Shown: positions 25,884 to 35,254 of the stretch, in pieces
Layout: each line of letters begins with the position of its first letter
How positions within the stretch are numbered: the stretch's first letter is position 1
Assembly: GCA_050249835.1 (NCBI GenBank)
Contig: JBFWPT010000003.1
Span: 62,001 to 126,000 of the forward strand
Length of the DNA stretch: 64,000 nucleotides
Direction: 5' to 3'
DNA from: Miltoncostaea sp050249835
GTDB lineage: Bacteria; Actinomycetota; Thermoleophilia; Miltoncostaeales; Miltoncostaeaceae
Notes under the pieces: generated by a model
Seen by the model: the letters and a program-made list of their open reading frames with translations, nothing else
Database searches by the model: none
What the model was told of the DNA's origin: nothing
Translations under genes and position numbers: made by a program

Positions 25884-26047
25884 AGTGCACCGGCCCGGAA
25901 GTGCCGTATGGGTTTCGCGAGCGAATCGCCCGCGAGGCAAGGACGCAGATCCTCGGCGATAGCGGTGTCCTATCGCCGAGGTCGAGGACGCCGCCTCGCG
26001 ATGCGATGCAGCCGCGAAACGCCACGGGACTTCCGGGCCGGTGCACT
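25884..26047. repeat. 164-bp imperfect inverted repeat (cruciform) between divergent operons
   Basis: Outer arms AGTGCACCGGCCCGGAAGT (25884-25902) and its exact complement (26029-26047) give 19 bp. The inner arms CCTCGGCGATAG (25951-25962) and complement (25970-25981) give 12 bp around the 7-nt loop CGGTGTC. Between them, TTTCGCG, ATCGC and CGCGAGGC blocks also pair with mismatches. It fills most of the space between the ECF sigma gene and the divergent lipoprotein gene. Confidence 0.85.
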
Positions 26048-26112
26048 GGTCCCTTCGGCCGGATATCCGCAGTCCCCGGGAAGCGGGGGCCTCCTGGCGG
26101 GGTAGAGGGGTC

Positions 26113-26700
26113 ATGGACACGCGCCCGCCCCTCGCCCGCCGCGTCGCCGCCGCCGCGCTCTGCGCCGGCGCCGCCCTCCTGCTCGCCGCCTGCGCCGGTG
26201 AACCCGCCGCCGTCGGGCCGGGCGCGGGCGACGACGCCGCCCCGCCCGCCGCGCCCGCCTGGCCCTGGGCCCACCAGCCGGACGGCGCGCCGCTCATCGG
26301 CGACGTCCGGCCGCAGCGGTCCTTGGAGTTCCCGCCCGGGACCGGGTACGACGAGGCGCTGACGTCGCTCTTCATCGCCGCGCGGCAGGGGGCGCTGCCC
26401 GCCGAGGCCCGGCTCCGGGACCCGCTCCCCGCCGAGGTCGTCTACGCCGAGGAGGCGGACGGTCGCGGCCTGCGGCTCTCGCTGACCGCCCCGTGGGGCT
26501 GGGTGCCCTCGACGGGGGCGATCCGGGCGCCGAGCGTGTCCATCAGCGGCCGCCTCTCGCCGGACGAGGCGCTCGCGGTGGCCCGGGCGATGCACGAGCC
26601 GGGGGCGCGGCCGCTGCCCGCGGGGGTCGCGGTCGACGTCCCGCGGCTGCCGCCGTGCCAGGTCGTGACGGCCGGGGGGAAGCGCCCGCCATGCGCGTGA
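26113..26700 (+). CDS. lipoprotein, paralogue of the anti-sigma ectodomain
   Basis: 195 aa. Signal peptide with lipobox LLAACAGE (Cys at about residue 31), so anchored on the outer face of the membrane. The mature part (SLEFPPGTGYDEALTSLF ... LSLTAPWGWVPSTGAI ... LSPDEALAVARAMHEPG ... VDVPRLPPCQ ... PPCA) aligns along its length with the external domain of the anti-sigma-like protein at 24604. Both end with two conserved Cys that could form a disulfide. ATG 26113 is preceded by GGTAGAGGGG. Head of a three-gene operon with overlapping ends. Function unknown. Confidence 0.75.
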   Translation: MDTRPPLARRVAAAALCAGAALLLAACAGEPAAVGPGAGDDAAPPAAPAWPWAHQPDGAPLIGDVRPQRSLEFPPGTGYDEALTSLFIAARQGALPAEARLRDPLPAEVVYAEEADGRGLRLSLTAPWGWVPSTGAIRAPSVSISGRLSPDEALAVARAMHEPGARPLPAGVAVDVPRLPPCQVVTAGGKRPPCA

Positions 26701-27047
26701 GCATGCCGCGCCCCGTGGTGATCGTGGCGGCGGCGGCGGTGGTCCTCGCGGTCGTCGTCGCGCTGGCCCACGGCGTCACCACCACCTGCAACGTCGCGGC
26801 GAGCGGCGGCTTCGCGAACTGCCTGAGCCAGGGCAACCCGAACGCGGAGATCGCGCGGTCCCTCCACGCCGCCGGGCGCCCCTACCGCTTCCAGCTCCAC
26901 CGGCCCTCGGACGGGGCGGTCTGGGGCCCGTGGCAGTGGAACGACGGCAACCACCACGTGGTCTTCCTCAGCCTGCCGGGCACCATCGCCGCGCAGGTCG
27001 ACAACCTCGGGTCGGGCACGACGGCCTACGAGGTGACCCTCCAGTGA
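26691..27047 (+). CDS. small membrane-anchored or secreted unknown protein
   Basis: 118 aa. An N-terminal hydrophobic segment (PVVIVAAAAVVLAVVVALAHGV) is followed by an external part with two Cys (TCNVAASGGFANCLSQG) and FQLHRPSDGAVWGPWQWNDGNHHVVFLSLPG. ATG 26691 overlaps the lipoprotein stop; ATG 26703 is an alternative. The next gene begins in its stop codon (GTGA). I do not recognise the family. Confidence 0.65.
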   Translation: MRVSMPRPVVIVAAAAVVLAVVVALAHGVTTTCNVAASGGFANCLSQGNPNAEIARSLHAAGRPYRFQLHRPSDGAVWGPWQWNDGNHHVVFLSLPGTIAAQVDNLGSGTTAYEVTLQ

Positions 27048-27952
27048 GCCCGTCCTCGACGGTGCGGATCGCCCAGACGCGCGTCGGCCGTCTCCACACG
27101 CACCTGCTCGGGGTCCCGCGCGACGCGGTCCTGACGCCGTGCCTGACCCACGTCGACCGGCACGCCGGCCGGATGCGGGAGCTCGGCTTCCCGGCCCGTC
27201 CGCAGGTGGGCCAGGACCTCCTGCCCGCCGTCGTCGGCCCGCGGAGCCGCTTCAACGCCGACGGCGCCGAGCAGGTGCGCCGCGACCGGCCCCCCGAGCG
27301 CGTGGCCCGGCTGGCGTGGAGCGGCTGGGTGGAGGGCGGTGGCGAGGGGCGGCGGGCCGTGCGGGACGTGCGGCCGCGCTCCTTCCGGCGGCTGCCCCGG
27401 GAACGGCAGGCGGCGCCCGAGGTGCGGCTGCGCGTCTGCCGGGGCCGCTCGGGCGATCTCGTGCTGGCGACCGAGCCGCTCGCCCGCGGGGCCGACGACG
27501 CCCGGATGCTCCACGCCGTCAACCTGCTCCTGGAGCTCTTCGGGGAGTGCGTGATGATCGACGAGCGCGACCGCCGCCTGGCCCGCGGGACGCGCAGCCG
27601 CCTCGACTGGGAGGTCGCGACCCCCGCCGAGGCGATCGCGGCCCTCTCCGCCGCGGTGCCGCCCGACGGGCGCCCGGTGGCCGAGCGGCGCCTCGCTGCG
27701 GTGGCGGCCCTCGCGCCGCGCTTCGCGGCGGTGGGGCGCGGCGGCTTCGCCGGCTGCGGGGTGTTCGGGCCGTCGCCCGGGGGCCCGCTCGTCGTCGAGT
27801 GCCTGCACGCCGCCGGCACCCTCGTCACGCGGCGGTCCTGGCCGGAACTGGTCGTCCTGTCCAAGGCCGAGCTGCTGGACGGGGCGGAGCTGGAGATCCC
27901 CCACACGCCCGGCTGGGAGCGGCGGCTGCGGGAGGCCACGGTCACCGGCTGA
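27044..27952 (+). CDS. conserved protein of unknown function
   Basis: 302 aa, no membrane segment or signal. VGRLHTHLLGVPRDAVLTPCLTHVDRH, VGQDLLPAVVGPRSRFNADGAEQVRRDRP and LLHAVNLLLELFGECVMIDE-like blocks (here MLHAVNLLLELFGECVMIDERD) recall a widespread family of soluble proteins without assigned activity. No catalytic motif stands out. It starts at GTG 27044 in the stop of the preceding gene, so is co-translated with the two exported proteins. Confidence 0.6.
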   Translation: MSPSSTVRIAQTRVGRLHTHLLGVPRDAVLTPCLTHVDRHAGRMRELGFPARPQVGQDLLPAVVGPRSRFNADGAEQVRRDRPPERVARLAWSGWVEGGGEGRRAVRDVRPRSFRRLPRERQAAPEVRLRVCRGRSGDLVLATEPLARGADDARMLHAVNLLLELFGECVMIDERDRRLARGTRSRLDWEVATPAEAIAALSAAVPPDGRPVAERRLAAVAALAPRFAAVGRGGFAGCGVFGPSPGGPLVVECLHAAGTLVTRRSWPELVVLSKAELLDGAELEIPHTPGWERRLREATVTG

Positions 27953-28020
27953 CCCCGGGGGACGGCGATCGGGCGGGCCCGCTGCCACACTCCCCCGGGA
28001 TCCGGGACGAGGAGGCTGGG

Positions 28021-29913
28021 GTGGCGGCGCGCGCGGGCGGAGGGGTGGTCGCGGGCCGCGCGGCCGCGGCGCTGCTTGCGGCCGCGGTGGCGCTGGCGTT
28101 CGCCGACTCGTCGATCGTGATGCTCGGCCTGCCGGAGATCTACGGCGAACTGGACGCGTCCATCCCGGGCGTCTCGTTCGTCATCACGAGCTACAACCTG
28201 GTCGTCGCCGTCGTCGCCTTCGCGATCGTCCCGCTCCTGAGGGTCGTCCGCCCGGCGCCGCTGCTGGGCGCCGGCCTCGTCGTCTTCCTGGGGGCCTCGC
28301 TCGCCTGCGGCCTGGTCCACGACCTCACCGTGCTCGTGGCGCTGCGCGGCGTGCAGGGGCTCGGCGCCGCCCTGCTGCTCGCGGCCTCGCTACCCGCGAT
28401 GGCGGCGCTGGCCGGAGGCCCGGGCCCGGGCCGGGCGTGGTGGGGCCTCGCTGGCACCCTCGGGGCCGTGCTCGGGCCGGCCGTGGGCGGGATCCTGACC
28501 GAGCTCTTCGACTGGCGGGCGATCTTCATCGCCCAGGCGCCGGTGGCGCTCGTCGCGATGCTCGTCCTGGCCGACCCGCGGGTGCGGTCCCTCGGCCCGG
28601 AGGCGCGCGCGGGCCGCGCCGCCCTCTGGCCCAACCTGGGCCTCGTGTTCGCCTTCGGCGCCCTCGTCGGCGCGCTGTTCCTCGCGGTCCTGATGATCGT
28701 GACCGTCTGGGGCCTCGGGCCGCTCCCCGGGGCGGTCGTCGTGAGCGCCCTGCCGGTGGCCGCGATCCTGGTGCGCCCGCTGTCGGGCCGCGCCGGCGCC
28801 GGCCCGAGCGCGGCCGCCGGCGCCCTGCTGCTGGCCGCGGGCCTGGTGGCGCTGGCCTTCCTGCCGGCGGTCTCGTCGTGGTGGGCGGCCGCGGCCCTCG
28901 CCGCCTGCGGCGCCGGCTTCGGGCTGCTGGTGCCGCCGCTGGCGTCCGGCGCCGTGGAGGACCGGCCCGACATGGCCGCCGCGGCCTCGGTCTCGGTGGG
29001 GGCCCGCCACGTCGGCCTGGTGCTCGCGCTGATCGTCGTCGCCCCGGTCCTCGCGGTCGACCTGGACGACGCGGGCGACCGGGCCACGCTCAACGCCACC
29101 CAGGTCATCCTGGACGCCCGCCTCGGGCTGCAGCAGAAGGTGCCGGTGGCCCTCGACCTGGCGGACGAGTTCGCGCGCACCCCGCGCGGCGCCGTGCCCG
29201 ACCTGGAGGCCGCGTTCGCCGCCAACGGCGCCGCCGACGACCCGTCCGTGCGGCAGGTGCGCGACGACCTGATCGGGGCGATCGAGGCCGCGCTCACGCG
29301 CGGGTTCCGCTCCGGCTACCTCATCTCGGCCCTGTTCGCGCTGCTGGCGCTGATCCCGGTGGCCGTCGGATGGCGCGCCGCGGCCGCCCAGGAGCGGCGG
29401 CGCCCGCCGCCCCGCGCCCTCGCCCCGCTGGCCGCCCTGGTGGTGGCGGGCGGCATCCTCGTGGGGGCGGCGCTCGCGGACGGGGGCCGCGACCTCGGCC
29501 GCTCCACGCTCACCGACCCCTGCGCCCAGCGCACCGGCGACCGCGGCAGCGGCTTCGACGCGACCCTCCAGGGCATCGTGCTCGACGGCCTGGCCGGCGC
29601 GGCGTGCGAGCTGGGCGTGTCCCGCGAGGACCTGGTGCTCTCGTTCGGCTCGGACGTCGGCACGACGGAGATCCCGTGGGACAACGCGACCATCGAGACG
29701 GCGGTGCGCGCCGGGCTCGTGCGGGCGATCGACGACGCCGAGGACCGGGGGTCCCTGCCCGGGTGGGTCGCGGACGTGCTCCGCGCCGGGGCGCGGCGGG
29801 CCCCGGTCGAGGAGCTCATCGAGGGGGGCGGCGCCCTGAACGATCTCATCGACCGCGCGGGCGACATCGACCCCGGCTCGCTCCTCGACCGGGCCCGGGA
29901 CCTCCTTCCCTAG
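28021..29913 (+). CDS. MFS transporter with extra C-terminal domain
   Basis: 630 aa. The first about 480 residues form a DHA2-like MFS permease (FADSSIVMLGLPEIYGELDASIPGVSFVITSYNLVVAVVAFAIVP, RGVQGLGAALLLAASLPAM, LGPAVGGILTELFDWRAIF). A loop of about 100 polar residues (GDRATLNATQVILDARLGLQQKVPVALDL) lies before the last helix. The last about 140 residues, after LAALVVAGGILVGAALADGG, form a separate soluble domain with two Cys (LTDPCAQRTG, AACELGVSREDLVLSFG). GTG 28021 follows GAGGAGG. The domain is not one I recognise. Confidence 0.75.
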   Translation: MAARAGGGVVAGRAAAALLAAAVALAFADSSIVMLGLPEIYGELDASIPGVSFVITSYNLVVAVVAFAIVPLLRVVRPAPLLGAGLVVFLGASLACGLVHDLTVLVALRGVQGLGAALLLAASLPAMAALAGGPGPGRAWWGLAGTLGAVLGPAVGGILTELFDWRAIFIAQAPVALVAMLVLADPRVRSLGPEARAGRAALWPNLGLVFAFGALVGALFLAVLMIVTVWGLGPLPGAVVVSALPVAAILVRPLSGRAGAGPSAAAGALLLAAGLVALAFLPAVSSWWAAAALAACGAGFGLLVPPLASGAVEDRPDMAAAASVSVGARHVGLVLALIVVAPVLAVDLDDAGDRATLNATQVILDARLGLQQKVPVALDLADEFARTPRGAVPDLEAAFAANGAADDPSVRQVRDDLIGAIEAALTRGFRSGYLISALFALLALIPVAVGWRAAAAQERRRPPPRALAPLAALVVAGGILVGAALADGGRDLGRSTLTDPCAQRTGDRGSGFDATLQGIVLDGLAGAACELGVSREDLVLSFGSDVGTTEIPWDNATIETAVRAGLVRAIDDAEDRGSLPGWVADVLRAGARRAPVEELIEGGGALNDLIDRAGDIDPGSLLDRARDLLP

Positions 29914-29915
29914 AC

Positions 29916-30080
29916 AGAGCCAGGAGCGAAAGTCGGTCGCACGATCCGCCGGCTGCAAACCTTCGCGCTCCGGCGCCCGCGTCGCCACCGAGGCCCTCCG
30001 GGCATCGGCGGTGGCCGCGGCCATCCGGATCACTCGGTTTTCGCGGCGGCTCGAACGACCTTTGTTCCGCCCCTGGCTCT
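29916..30080. repeat. 165-bp imperfect inverted repeat between convergent genes
   Basis: Outer stem AGAGCCAGG (29916-29924) / CCTGGCTCT (30072-30080). Further inward GGTCG, CGA-CCGCCG, AAACC, TCCGG, CCGCG and CCACCG blocks pair with small bulges around a central loop near 29992-30003. Its outer flanks include the TAG stop codons of both convergent genes. Size and architecture resemble the repeat at 25884-26047, but the sequences are not alike. It may also serve as a bidirectional terminator. Confidence 0.75.
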
Positions 30081-30687
30081 AGGGCCGCATCCCGGGCGGG
30101 CCGCCGCGGAAGCGCTCGCCCCGCTCGGGGCGGGTGTCGTCCGCGATGTGCGCCGCCAGCGCGGCGGTGCGCGCGGCCGGCACGCCCTCGGCCTTCAGGG
30201 CGGTGCGCAGGGTGGCGATGAGCTTCGCCCGGGTGACGCCCTCGGCCTTCGCGACCTGGGTGAGTGTCTTCCCGTCCTGGAGTCGCTCCCGGATCTGCGC
30301 CTCGGTGATCCCGAGCAGGTCCGCCACCTCGTCCATCACCTGGCCGTGCGGGCCGTGGCCCGGACCTCCGGGCCCGCCGAAGCCGAACCCGGCTCCGGGG
30401 ATCCCGGGGCCGTCCTTCGCCCGCTCCAGCATCTCGTCGGCCCGCTCGCGGGTGAGCTTCCCGGCCGCGACGGCCTCGTCCAGCCGCTGCGACAGCAGGT
30501 CGAGGTAGGCGCCCTCGACGTCGTCGGCCGTGATCTGGGTCCCGGCCCGCTCGTTGATGGCCGCGGCGAGGTCCTCGGCGGTGTCGCCGCCGCCCCCGCT
30601 CGTCGCGGCGTAGGCACCGGCCGCCAGCCCTGCCGTCGCCACGGCGCCCGCCGCCAGCGCGGCGATGCCACGTCGTCCTCGGATCAT
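30079..30687 (-). CDS. secreted helical protein (DUF2680-like repeats)
   Basis: 202 aa. Signal peptide MIRGRRGIAALAAGAVATAGLAAGAYAA, then helical units typical of DUF2680/YckD-like proteins (LTRERADEMLERAKDG; a variant ITEAQIRERLQDGKTLTQVAKAEGVTRAKLIATLRTALKAE). A Gly/Pro/His-rich linker (GFGFGGPGGPGHGPHG) joins two helical parts. No catalytic residues are seen; probably structural or binding. ATG 30687. Converges on the MFS gene across the 165-bp inverted repeat. Confidence 0.75.
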   Translation of the reverse strand: MIRGRRGIAALAAGAVATAGLAAGAYAATSGGGGDTAEDLAAAINERAGTQITADDVEGAYLDLLSQRLDEAVAAGKLTRERADEMLERAKDGPGIPGAGFGFGGPGGPGHGPHGQVMDEVADLLGITEAQIRERLQDGKTLTQVAKAEGVTRAKLIATLRTALKAEGVPAARTAALAAHIADDTRPERGERFRGGPPGMRP

Positions 30688-30813
30688 CCCTGAAACCCCC
30701 TCCGGTCGCGTTCCTCGGGTAGTGCCACGGGACGCTAGGAGGCCGTCATGTGGGCCGGTTCGGCGGCGGATGGGAATCCGCTGTGAGTGCGGGGAGGAGT
30801 CCGCCCGCGGGCA

Positions 30814-30829
30814 TCGAACACATGTTCTG
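30814..30829. promoter_or_regulatory. LexA (SOS) box overlapping a -35 position
   Basis: TCGAACACATGTTCTG matches the Gram-positive/actinobacterial LexA operator TCGAAC-N4-GTTCGA (GAAC-ACAT-GTTC intact). TAGGAT at 30844-30849 is the likely -10, so the box covers the -35 position of the promoter for the gene at 30876. Confidence 0.6.
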
Positions 30830-30875
30830 TCGGGGCGGCGGGATAGGATCGCCGCCCATCGCCGGAGGAGGGACG

Positions 30876-31172
30876 ATGACGGACGAGACCCGCGGGACCA
30901 CGGAGCGCCGGCTGCGCGCCGTGCACGATGCGCCGGTGCACGACCCGGCCGCGCTCGCGAACGCGGTCGAGGCCTGCGTGCTGGCGGTTCCGGGCGGGCT
31001 GCCGCGCCGGGCGCTGGGCAGGGCGGTGGCGGAGTGGCTGGGCGTGCCGGTGGAGGCCGTCCCCGCGGGGACGCTCACCACGGCGCTCGGGCTGCTCATC
31101 GCGACGGGCCGCGTGGACGAGTCGGCGGGGCGCCTCGTGGGCGTTACGCAGGAGCGGCGCGAGGCCGGATGA
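30876..31172 (+). CDS. small protein, possibly SOS-controlled
   Basis: 98 aa, soluble. PGGLPRRALGRAVAEWLGVPVEAVPAGTLTTALGLLIATGRVDESAGRLVGV looks like a compact helical or winged-helix fold; no family recognised. ATG 30876 is preceded by GGAGGAGGG. Upstream lie TAGGAT and a LexA-type box, suggesting induction by DNA damage. Followed 55 bp later by typA, which has its own leaderless promoter. Confidence 0.7.
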   Translation: MTDETRGTTERRLRAVHDAPVHDPAALANAVEACVLAVPGGLPRRALGRAVAEWLGVPVEAVPAGTLTTALGLLIATGRVDESAGRLVGVTQERREAG

Positions 31173-31227
31173 CCCTTCGTCGCCCCCGCCGGGGGCGGGG
31201 CGCCGCCGGATAGCTACGATGCCGTCC

Positions 31228-33063
<1,836 letters not shown>

Positions 33064-33066
33064 GGG

Positions 33067-33630
33067 CTAGGAGCGCCCGACCCGGGTGCGCCTGCGCACG
33101 ACCGGGATGGCCTCGGCCTTCCGCCGCCGCCTGGAGCGCATGGCCATGAAGGCGACGACCCCGACGAGGATCGCGGGGCCGCCGATGGCCTGGAGGATGT
33201 CGAGGCCCCCGAGGGATCCGTCGTCCGCGCCCGTCCCGGCGCGTGCGTCGCGGGCGTGGGCCGCCTCGGCGGAGGTGATGTGGTCGTCGAGCGCGTCCGC
33301 GTCGATGCGCCCGGCCGCGTGGTCGGCGAGCGCCTGGGCGATCGCGGCGTCGGCGTCGAGGCGGGCCTCCACCGCGGGGCCGGCGGCCCCGCCGGCCGTG
33401 GCGCGGAGGGCGTCGGCCAGCGAGGCGAGCCGCGCCCGGGCGTCCGCCGCGGCGCGGCGCGCGTCCGGGGAGCCGGGCCCGGCGGCCGTGATGGCGTCCC
33501 GCGCGTCGGCGATCGCGTCGTCGCGCTGGGCGGCGTAGGCGCCGATCAGCTCCGCCGGGGTCGCCGCCGAGGCGACGGCGGGACCCAGCAGCGAGAGCGC
33601 GAGCGCGACGACGATGAGGATCCGGGCCAT
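33067..33630 (-). CDS. secreted, C-terminally membrane-anchored helical protein
   Basis: 187 aa. Signal peptide MARILIVVALALSLLGPAVASAA, then about 120 mostly helical, Ala/Asp-rich residues (AAQRDDAIADARDAI, RLASLADALRA, DAAIAQALADHAAGRIDADALDDHI), then a C-terminal helix (AIGGPAILVGVVAFMAM) and a basic tail (RSRRRRKAE). Topology suggests an extracytoplasmic domain held by the C-terminus. Function unknown. ATG 33630; upstream ATGs would add an unlikely Gly/Arg-rich leader. Confidence 0.7.
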   Translation of the reverse strand: MARILIVVALALSLLGPAVASAATPAELIGAYAAQRDDAIADARDAITAAGPGSPDARRAAADARARLASLADALRATAGGAAGPAVEARLDADAAIAQALADHAAGRIDADALDDHITSAEAAHARDARAGTGADDGSLGGLDILQAIGGPAILVGVVAFMAMRSRRRRKAEAIPVVRRRTRVGRS

Positions 33631-33740
33631 CGCGCGCGCTATCGGCCCGCGCCCGCCCCGCCCTGAGCCCCGGGGCGGGTCCCCCGTTCCGGCCCGGCCC
33701 CCTGCGGGAACCGCCATGGGTGTCCGGAAGGAGGGCACCC

Positions 33741-34367
33741 ATGGCGACCACCCCCGCGCCCCTGCGCGCGCTCATCATCAACTGCACCCTCAAGCCGTCG
33801 CCGCAGGAGTCGGCGACCGAGGCGCTGTCCGGCGTCGTCGCGGACGCCCTGCGCGGCCGCGGGGTGGAGGTCGACCGCGTCCGGGCCGTGGATCACGACA
33901 TCCGGCCGGGGGTCACCTCGGACGAGGGCGACGGCGACGAGTGGCCCGCCATCCACCGGGGGATCCTGGCCGCCGACATCCTGGTGATCGCGACGCCCAC
34001 CTGGATCGGCCAGCCGTCGAGCGTCGCCAAGCGGGTCATGGAGCGGATGGACGCCCTCATCTCCGAGACCGACGACGAGGGCCGGCCGGTCGCCTACAAC
34101 CGGGTCGGCGGCGTCGTCGTGACGGGCAACGAGGACGGGGCGCACCACGTCATCGCCGAGATCGCCCAGGGTTTCGTGGACATCGGCTACACGGTCCCCG
34201 GGCAGGCCTGGACCTACTGGAACAAGGGCCCGGGGCCCGGCCCGAGCTACCTGGACACGGACGAGGGGCACGAGTGGTCGCACCGCACCGGGCGCACCGC
34301 CGCGGCCAACCTCGTGGCCGTCGCCACCGCGCTCCGCGGGGCCCCGATGGGCCCGCCCCCGCAATGA
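33741..34367 (+). CDS. flavodoxin-fold NAD(P)H/FMN oxidoreductase
   Basis: 208 aa. ALIINCTLKPSPQESATEALSGVVADAL begins the flavodoxin fold; VIATPTWIGQPSSVAKRVMERMD is the FMN-phosphate loop; VTGNEDGAHHVIAEIAQGFVDIGYTVPGQAWTYW matches NAD(P)H-dependent FMN reductase-like proteins of actinobacteria. ATG 33741 has GGAAGGAGG upstream. Single gene, closed by hairpins at 34428 and 34522. Confidence 0.85.
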   Translation: MATTPAPLRALIINCTLKPSPQESATEALSGVVADALRGRGVEVDRVRAVDHDIRPGVTSDEGDGDEWPAIHRGILAADILVIATPTWIGQPSSVAKRVMERMDALISETDDEGRPVAYNRVGGVVVTGNEDGAHHVIAEIAQGFVDIGYTVPGQAWTYWNKGPGPGPSYLDTDEGHEWSHRTGRTAAANLVAVATALRGAPMGPPPQ

Positions 34368-34427
34368 GCGGACACGTCGCACCCGGACCCCGTTTGGGCC
34401 GGCGGGGGAGGGGAACGAGGCTCCCGA

Positions 34428-34460
34428 GCGATGCGGCGGCGACACCAGGCGCCGCATCGC
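34428..34460. terminator. hairpin after FMN reductase gene
   Basis: GCGATGCGGCG / CGCCGCATCGC, 11-bp perfect stem with 11-nt loop, 61 bp after the stop at 34367. Confidence 0.5.
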
Positions 34461-34521
34461 GGTGGGGCTCCCTGCGGGCCGCCGCGAGGCGGCCGGCGCC
34501 GTGCGAGGGGAGGCTGACCAC

Positions 34522-34553
34522 GAGGGGCCGGGCCGCGGGTGGCCCGGCCCCTC
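34522..34553. terminator. bidirectional hairpin terminator
   Basis: GAGGGGCCGGGCC / GGCCCGGCCCCTC, 13-bp perfect stem, loop GCGGGT, between convergent genes ending at 34367 (+) and 34566 (-). Confidence 0.75.
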
Positions 34554-34565
34554 ACGCGTCAGCGG

Positions 34566-35039
34566 TCAGCGCGGCTTGAGGTCGTGCTCGGGGCGGCTGG
34601 GGCTGCCCGGGCCGCGCGGGCCCTTCCCGGTCCGCTGCTCCACGCGGCGCTCGATGCGCCCGTCCTCGCGGGCGAGCGTCAGCAGCGCGAAGAGCATCGC
34701 CCCGACGATCGCCGCGGCGACGCCCAGGCCGATCATGTAGCCGACCGTCCCGGCGGCCGTGTCGGTCTCGACCGGCCCCGGCGTGAAGCTCAGGATCAGC
34801 GCCGCCACGGCGCCGATGACGAACCCGACGGCCGCGCCGATCGCGAGCACGCCCCAGAGGGTGCGCTGCACGCCGCGGCGGGTGCTCGGGTCGGGCGAGC
34901 CGCCGTACTCGGCCCCGGCGGCCTCCTCGTCGCCGGCGACGCGCGCGATCGTCTCCTCGCGCGTCTCGACGTCGGGGATCGCCGGGAGGTCCTGCTGGAC
35001 GCTGTGGACGGACGTGCCGTCCTCGTTCCTGTCGGGCAT
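34566..35039 (-). CDS. two-helix membrane protein of unknown function
   Basis: 157 aa. A polar N-terminus (about 60 aa, DVETREETIARVAGDEEAAGAEYGG) precedes two helices (LWGVLAIGAAVGFVIGAVAALILSF and GYMIGLGVAAAIVGAMLFALLTLA) and a charged tail. Seen in actinobacteria as unannotated membrane proteins; no motif for activity. ATG 35039 is followed by MPDRNEDGTSV. Ends at a strong terminator. Confidence 0.7.
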   Translation of the reverse strand: MPDRNEDGTSVHSVQQDLPAIPDVETREETIARVAGDEEAAGAEYGGSPDPSTRRGVQRTLWGVLAIGAAVGFVIGAVAALILSFTPGPVETDTAAGTVGYMIGLGVAAAIVGAMLFALLTLAREDGRIERRVEQRTGKGPRGPGSPSRPEHDLKPR

Positions 35040-35205
35040 CTCGCGCCTCCCATCCGTGATGAGGGTCGGCTACCCGGGCCCCGGAGGCCGCAAACTGCGG
35101 ATGCCCGGTGGTTTCGCACGGAGCGCCGCGGGGAATCGGGCGCGCATGTGCGGCGGCGCGGACGGGCGCCGTCGTTCAGGGGAGGGGCGGGACAGCACGG
35201 AGGCC

Positions 35206-35243
35206 GGCCGCCGGGTACGCACCCCCTTGGGTGCCCGGCGGCC
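35206..35243. terminator. hairpin downstream of marR-type gene
   Basis: GGCCGCCGGG-TAC-GCACCC-CCTT-GGGTGC-CCGGCGGCC: a two-part stem with one bulge, directly after the minus-strand stop at 35255. Confidence 0.7.
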
Positions 35244-35254
35244 GTCCCGTACGG

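Noticed and set aside
34373..34560. Small ORF in the 34.4-34.56 kb gap
   Set aside because: The region is taken up by two strong hairpins; the frames are Arg/Gly-rich without SD.
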